DNA from: an uncultured Synergistaceae bacterium
GTDB lineage: Bacteria; Synergistota; Synergistia; Synergistales; Dethiosulfovibrionaceae
Direction of reading: 5' to 3'
DNA length: 32,506 nucleotides
Assembly: GCA_902489135.1 (NCBI GenBank)
Contig: CABTYW010000015.1
Location: 1 to 32,506 of the forward strand
A program made the translations under genes and the position numbers. The notes beneath the pieces were generated by a model. The model saw nothing but the letters and a program-made list of their open reading frames with translations. It was not told the origin of the DNA and searched no databases. Shown in pieces: positions 30,340 to 32,506 of the stretch (the stretch's first letter is position 1; every line of letters starts with the position of its first letter).

Positions 30340-30959
30340 AAAAATTGCTTCTCACCGCCTTCGAGCCCTTCGGCGGAGAAAAAATCAATCCCTCGGCTCA
30401 GGCCGCGGAGCGCCTGCCCCGCCGCATCGGCGAGCTGGAGATCGCCACGCTGATTTTGCCCGTGATCTTCGGCAAAAGCGCCGAAAAACTCCGTGCCGCC
30501 ATGGACGAAATCCGCCCCGACGCCGTGTTCAGCATCGGACAGGCCGGCGGCCGCGCCGAACTGACGCCCGAGCGACTGGCCGTCAACTTGATGGACGCCC
30601 CAATTCCCGACAACGAGAAGAATCAACCCCACGACGTCCCCGTCTGTGCCGACGGCCCCGCCGCCTATTTCAGCACCCTTCCCGTCAGCGCCATGGCCGA
30701 CGCCATCCGCGGCGAAGGACTGCCCGCGCGCCTTTCCAACACCGCGGGACTTTATGTGTGCAACGCCGTCATGTACGCCGCGCTCCACCACGCGGCGCGC
30801 ATGCTTCCCCGCTGCCTCTGCGGCTTTATGCACGTCCCCTATTCGCCCCGCCAGGCCGCCGCACAAAGCACGCCCCAGCCTTCCATGGCCATCGACGATG
30901 CCGCACGGGGGATCGCTGCCGCCGTGAACGCCATCGACGCCTTCCTCAAAGACCGCTGA
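30336..30959 (+). CDS. pcp: Pyroglutamyl-peptidase I (pyrrolidone-carboxylate peptidase)
   Basis: 207 residues. N-terminal L-L-T-A-F-E-P-F-G-G-E-K-I-N-P-S; catalytic Glu region E-R-L-A-V-N-L-M-D-A-P-I-P-D-N; catalytic Cys in G-L-Y-V-C-N-A-V-M-Y; catalytic His in F-M-H-V-P-Y. All three residues of the C15 cysteine peptidase triad are present. It removes N-terminal pyroglutamate from peptides in the cytoplasm, which fits a peptide-using lifestyle. It overlaps cobD by ATGA, so it is translationally coupled to a B12 gene with no evident functional link. Confidence 0.94.
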   Translation: MKKLLLTAFEPFGGEKINPSAQAAERLPRRIGELEIATLILPVIFGKSAEKLRAAMDEIRPDAVFSIGQAGGRAELTPERLAVNLMDAPIPDNEKNQPHDVPVCADGPAAYFSTLPVSAMADAIRGEGLPARLSNTAGLYVCNAVMYAALHHAARMLPRCLCGFMHVPYSPRQAAAQSTPQPSMAIDDAARGIAAAVNAIDAFLKDR

Positions 30960-30979
30960 AAACAAAAAACGCATCGCGC

Positions 30980-31019
30980 AAAAGGCGCCGCTTTCCCACG
31001 TGGGAAAGCGGCGCCTTTT
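30980..31019. terminator. 40-base perfect palindrome terminator after pcp
   Basis: The whole stretch 30980-31019 is self-complementary, centred between 30999 and 31000, beginning AAAAGGCGCC and ending GGCGCCTTTT. It will form a 20-bp stem and terminate in either direction. The CCCACGTGGG centre lacks the flanking bases of a parS site. Confidence 0.85.
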
Positions 31020-31881
31020 GCTTACTCTCAGCTCATGAAAAACAAAAAACAAAAATCTCGGGCACCTTACGGAACTTCCGCGAAAAAGTCAGGGCCTCTG
31101 CCACCGACGAATACTTTTTTTCAAGGACAAAAACCGACGCCCTCCCCGATTTAAAGATCAGCAAAAGTCAACAACTTGGCGCTCATTTCAATTCTTTTTT
31201 TTCGCCCTTCAGGTGAAGCGACGGCAAAAAAACGCCGCTTCTCATTTCACGCCGGGGTTTTCCGTGATGCCTTCCCCCTTTGCCGCACAGTTCAAAACCA
31301 ACGGTGAAAAACCGAAACGACAAAAGGAGAACCGCTCTCCTCCGCCGCTCTATTGCATCACCACGACGGGCAGTTTACGGTGCTCCGCAAAAGCCGAAGT
31401 TTTGTGGCGCCCGCGTGCCGTTCTCGTCGGAGCCTTCATTGGTGCTCCCGAGGCCGCCGTTTTTGTCCCCTTACGCCGTTGATCCTCGAGACGAGCGTTT
31501 TTACGACCTTTCGCGCCGCTCCGACACCGGGCCGGTTCAACTGCGCCGCAGGTTGGGGAAAGAAAGTGTAAAAAAGCTCGCCCACGTGCGTCAATGACCG
31601 TGCATTAAAATGAACTGAAAGAGCAAATAAATACCCATAAAATTTGTGAATATATTAGCACTCATAATGTGCACAAAAATGATACACTTATATGCGTTAT
31701 AAAGTAGGTATAAATCTGTAGGATTAACGGGTGCCGCGCAAAAACAAAAAACGCCGCAGACCGTGGGAGCGCAAGCCACGCAAAGCCATCCCGAAGGACA
31801 GTGCAGTAAAAAATCTCTCCGGCGTTTTCGGGTTTGTCGCCTGAGCGGTACACTTTGTCGTTCCTTCTTGGGGCGGACGGA

Positions 31882-31919
31882 ATGTTCCTCTGGATACAAA
31901 ATGCTCCTCTGAATACAAA
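31882..31919. repeat. Tandem 19-base repeat, two copies
   Basis: Copies 31882-31900 and 31901-31919 differ at two positions (core A-T-G-[TC]-T-C-C-T-C-T-G-[GA]-A-T-A-C-A-A-A). Confidence 0.8.
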
Positions 31920-32358
31920 GAGAGCAAGCCCGTGATCTGAGGCCCCGTCCTCCGGCGCCGCGGCGGCATCGCCGCAAACAAAGAAAGAACGCGCCTTCCC
32001 GTGTCGCCCGTCGGAAGCCTGTTTAAAGTGACGATTTTGCAGCCCGTCGGTCGCCGCAAAAGGGCGCCGCAGGCGCAAAATCGCCTTTTTCGTTGAAAAA
32101 CCGTTCACCGCGGTGCGGCCAAGCGCCAAGCGAAAAAAACGCCTTTGACTGATGGAGGCATCCGTTGCCCCCCCGAAAGGCCTTGACAGGACAACGGCCC
32201 CGCCCGGAGGCAGCTCCGCGCCGTCGTGGAAAAAGCCCGCGGTGCGGCAAAGGGCGACCCTTCGGGGCGGACAACGGCAAAGCGCGCGCCCCGGGCATAG
32301 GTGCAAAGCATCTTTTTCAGCGGACGGAAGGCCTCACGGCGAAAAAGCATCCTCCGCG

Positions 32359-32388
32359 CCCATCGTTTCTTAGCCCATCATTTCTTAT
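32359..32388. repeat. Tandem 15-base repeat, two copies
   Basis: Copies 32359-32373 and 32374-32388 differ at two positions (core C-C-C-A-T-C-[GA]-T-T-T-C-T-T-A-[GT]), 48 bases upstream of the next start codon. Confidence 0.8.
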
Positions 32389-32436
32389 GAGGGAACTCTG
32401 GATAACAATCCATTTTTTAAAAGGAGACATCACTGG

Positions 32437-32506
32437 ATGAACAAGATCTACAAAGTAGTATGGAGCAAAGTCCGCGCCTGCTACGTCGTCGCTTCCGAAC
32501 TGGTCA
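32437..32506 (+). CDS. ESPR-type autotransporter/adhesin, N-terminal fragment
   Basis: Only 23 residues lie in the window: M-N-K-I-Y-K-V-V-W-S-K-V-R, then A-C-Y-V-V-A-S-E-L-V. This is the extended signal peptide region (ESPR) found at the start of type V secreted proteins, mainly trimeric autotransporter adhesins. AAGGAG at 32421-32426 is ten bases before the ATG. The passenger and barrel are outside the window. A diderm cell envelope is implied. Confidence 0.85.
   Translation, partial: MNKIYKVVWSKVRACYVVASELV

Larger units (their letters stand above)
31020..32436. other. 1.4-kb region without a supported gene
   Basis: No frame on either strand resembles a real protein; translations are low-complexity, Arg/Ala/Pro-rich shadows. 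The region holds a GAAGCG/CGCTTC hairpin (31216-31242), an AT-rich island at about 31610-31725, a 19-base tandem pair (31882-31919) and a 15-base tandem pair (32359-32388). It may be a decayed gene plus the regulatory region of the following autotransporter-type gene. Confidence 0.55.

Noticed and set aside
30992..31007. Second parS site in the pcp terminator
   Set aside because: The CACGTG centre is present, but the flanking bases (C-T-T-T-C-C outer arm) do not fit TGTTNCACGTGNAACA; the palindrome is explained as a terminator.
31662..32306. 214-codon open frame on the minus strand
   Set aside because: The translation is low-complexity and crosses the tandem repeat; no domain, no good ribosome site.

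Overview
The window is GC-rich bacterial DNA with dense coding, short intergenic gaps and strong intrinsic terminators. The mix suggests an anaerobic, host-associated diderm that ferments amino acids or peptides, most likely a member of Synergistota (Pyramidobacter/Jonquetella/Cloacibacillus type). This placement is inference. It rests on signal-peptide (periplasmic) binding proteins without lipoboxes, a dipeptide ABC operon, an AbgB-like M20 hydrolase, a pyroglutamyl peptidase, late cobalamin genes under a B12 riboswitch, and an ESPR-type autotransporter start at the right edge. No rRNA, tRNA, CRISPR array or insertion sequence was seen.

Layout. 1-2522 (+): the 3' part of a large repeat protein, probably envelope-associated, with an exact 240-bp coding period. 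2670-5365 (-): a NitT/TauT-type ABC importer (ATPase, binding protein, permease) behind a long leader with several potential stems. 6006-11524 (+): a five-gene oligopeptide/dipeptide ABC importer. 11740-13461 (+): a secreted phosphodiester-glycosidase (NAGPA) domain protein. 13746-15176 (-): a MATE exporter. 15769-15978 (+): a solitary Mop/TOBE molybdate-binding protein. 16064-16894 (-): endonuclease IV. 16986-17855 (+): a C_GCAxxG_C_C cysteine-cluster protein and a cupin. 17947-18946 (-): queT-queF behind a preQ1-I riboswitch. 19233-20678 (-): an AbgB-like amidohydrolase. 20959-22173 (+): a dicarboxylate/amino-acid:cation symporter.

22393-30959 (+) is a late-cobalamin locus: promoter, cobalamin riboswitch, terminator, cobQ(cbiP), cobT, a cysteine-rich small protein, cobU, cobS, cobC, cbiB, then cobD(PLP) and pcp. 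Together the cob genes amidate cobyric acid, make and attach the aminopropanol arm, activate cobinamide and join it to alpha-ribazole. A perfect 16-bp parS-type palindrome lies inside the cluster at 25817-25832, which suggests the locus is near the chromosome origin. A second cobalamin-riboswitch-like sequence lies on the opposite strand at 28893-28965 between cbiB and cobD.

31020-32436 has no convincing gene. It is GC-rich filler with an AT-rich island and two short tandem duplications, ahead of an autotransporter-type gene starting at 32437 and cut by the window edge.

Best candidates for a second look: the parS site within the cob genes, the inverted B12-riboswitch-like element, the preQ1-I riboswitch/terminator, the structured leader at 5366-5610, the 240-bp-period repeat protein, and the possible small RNA ending at the orphan terminator 15463-15494.
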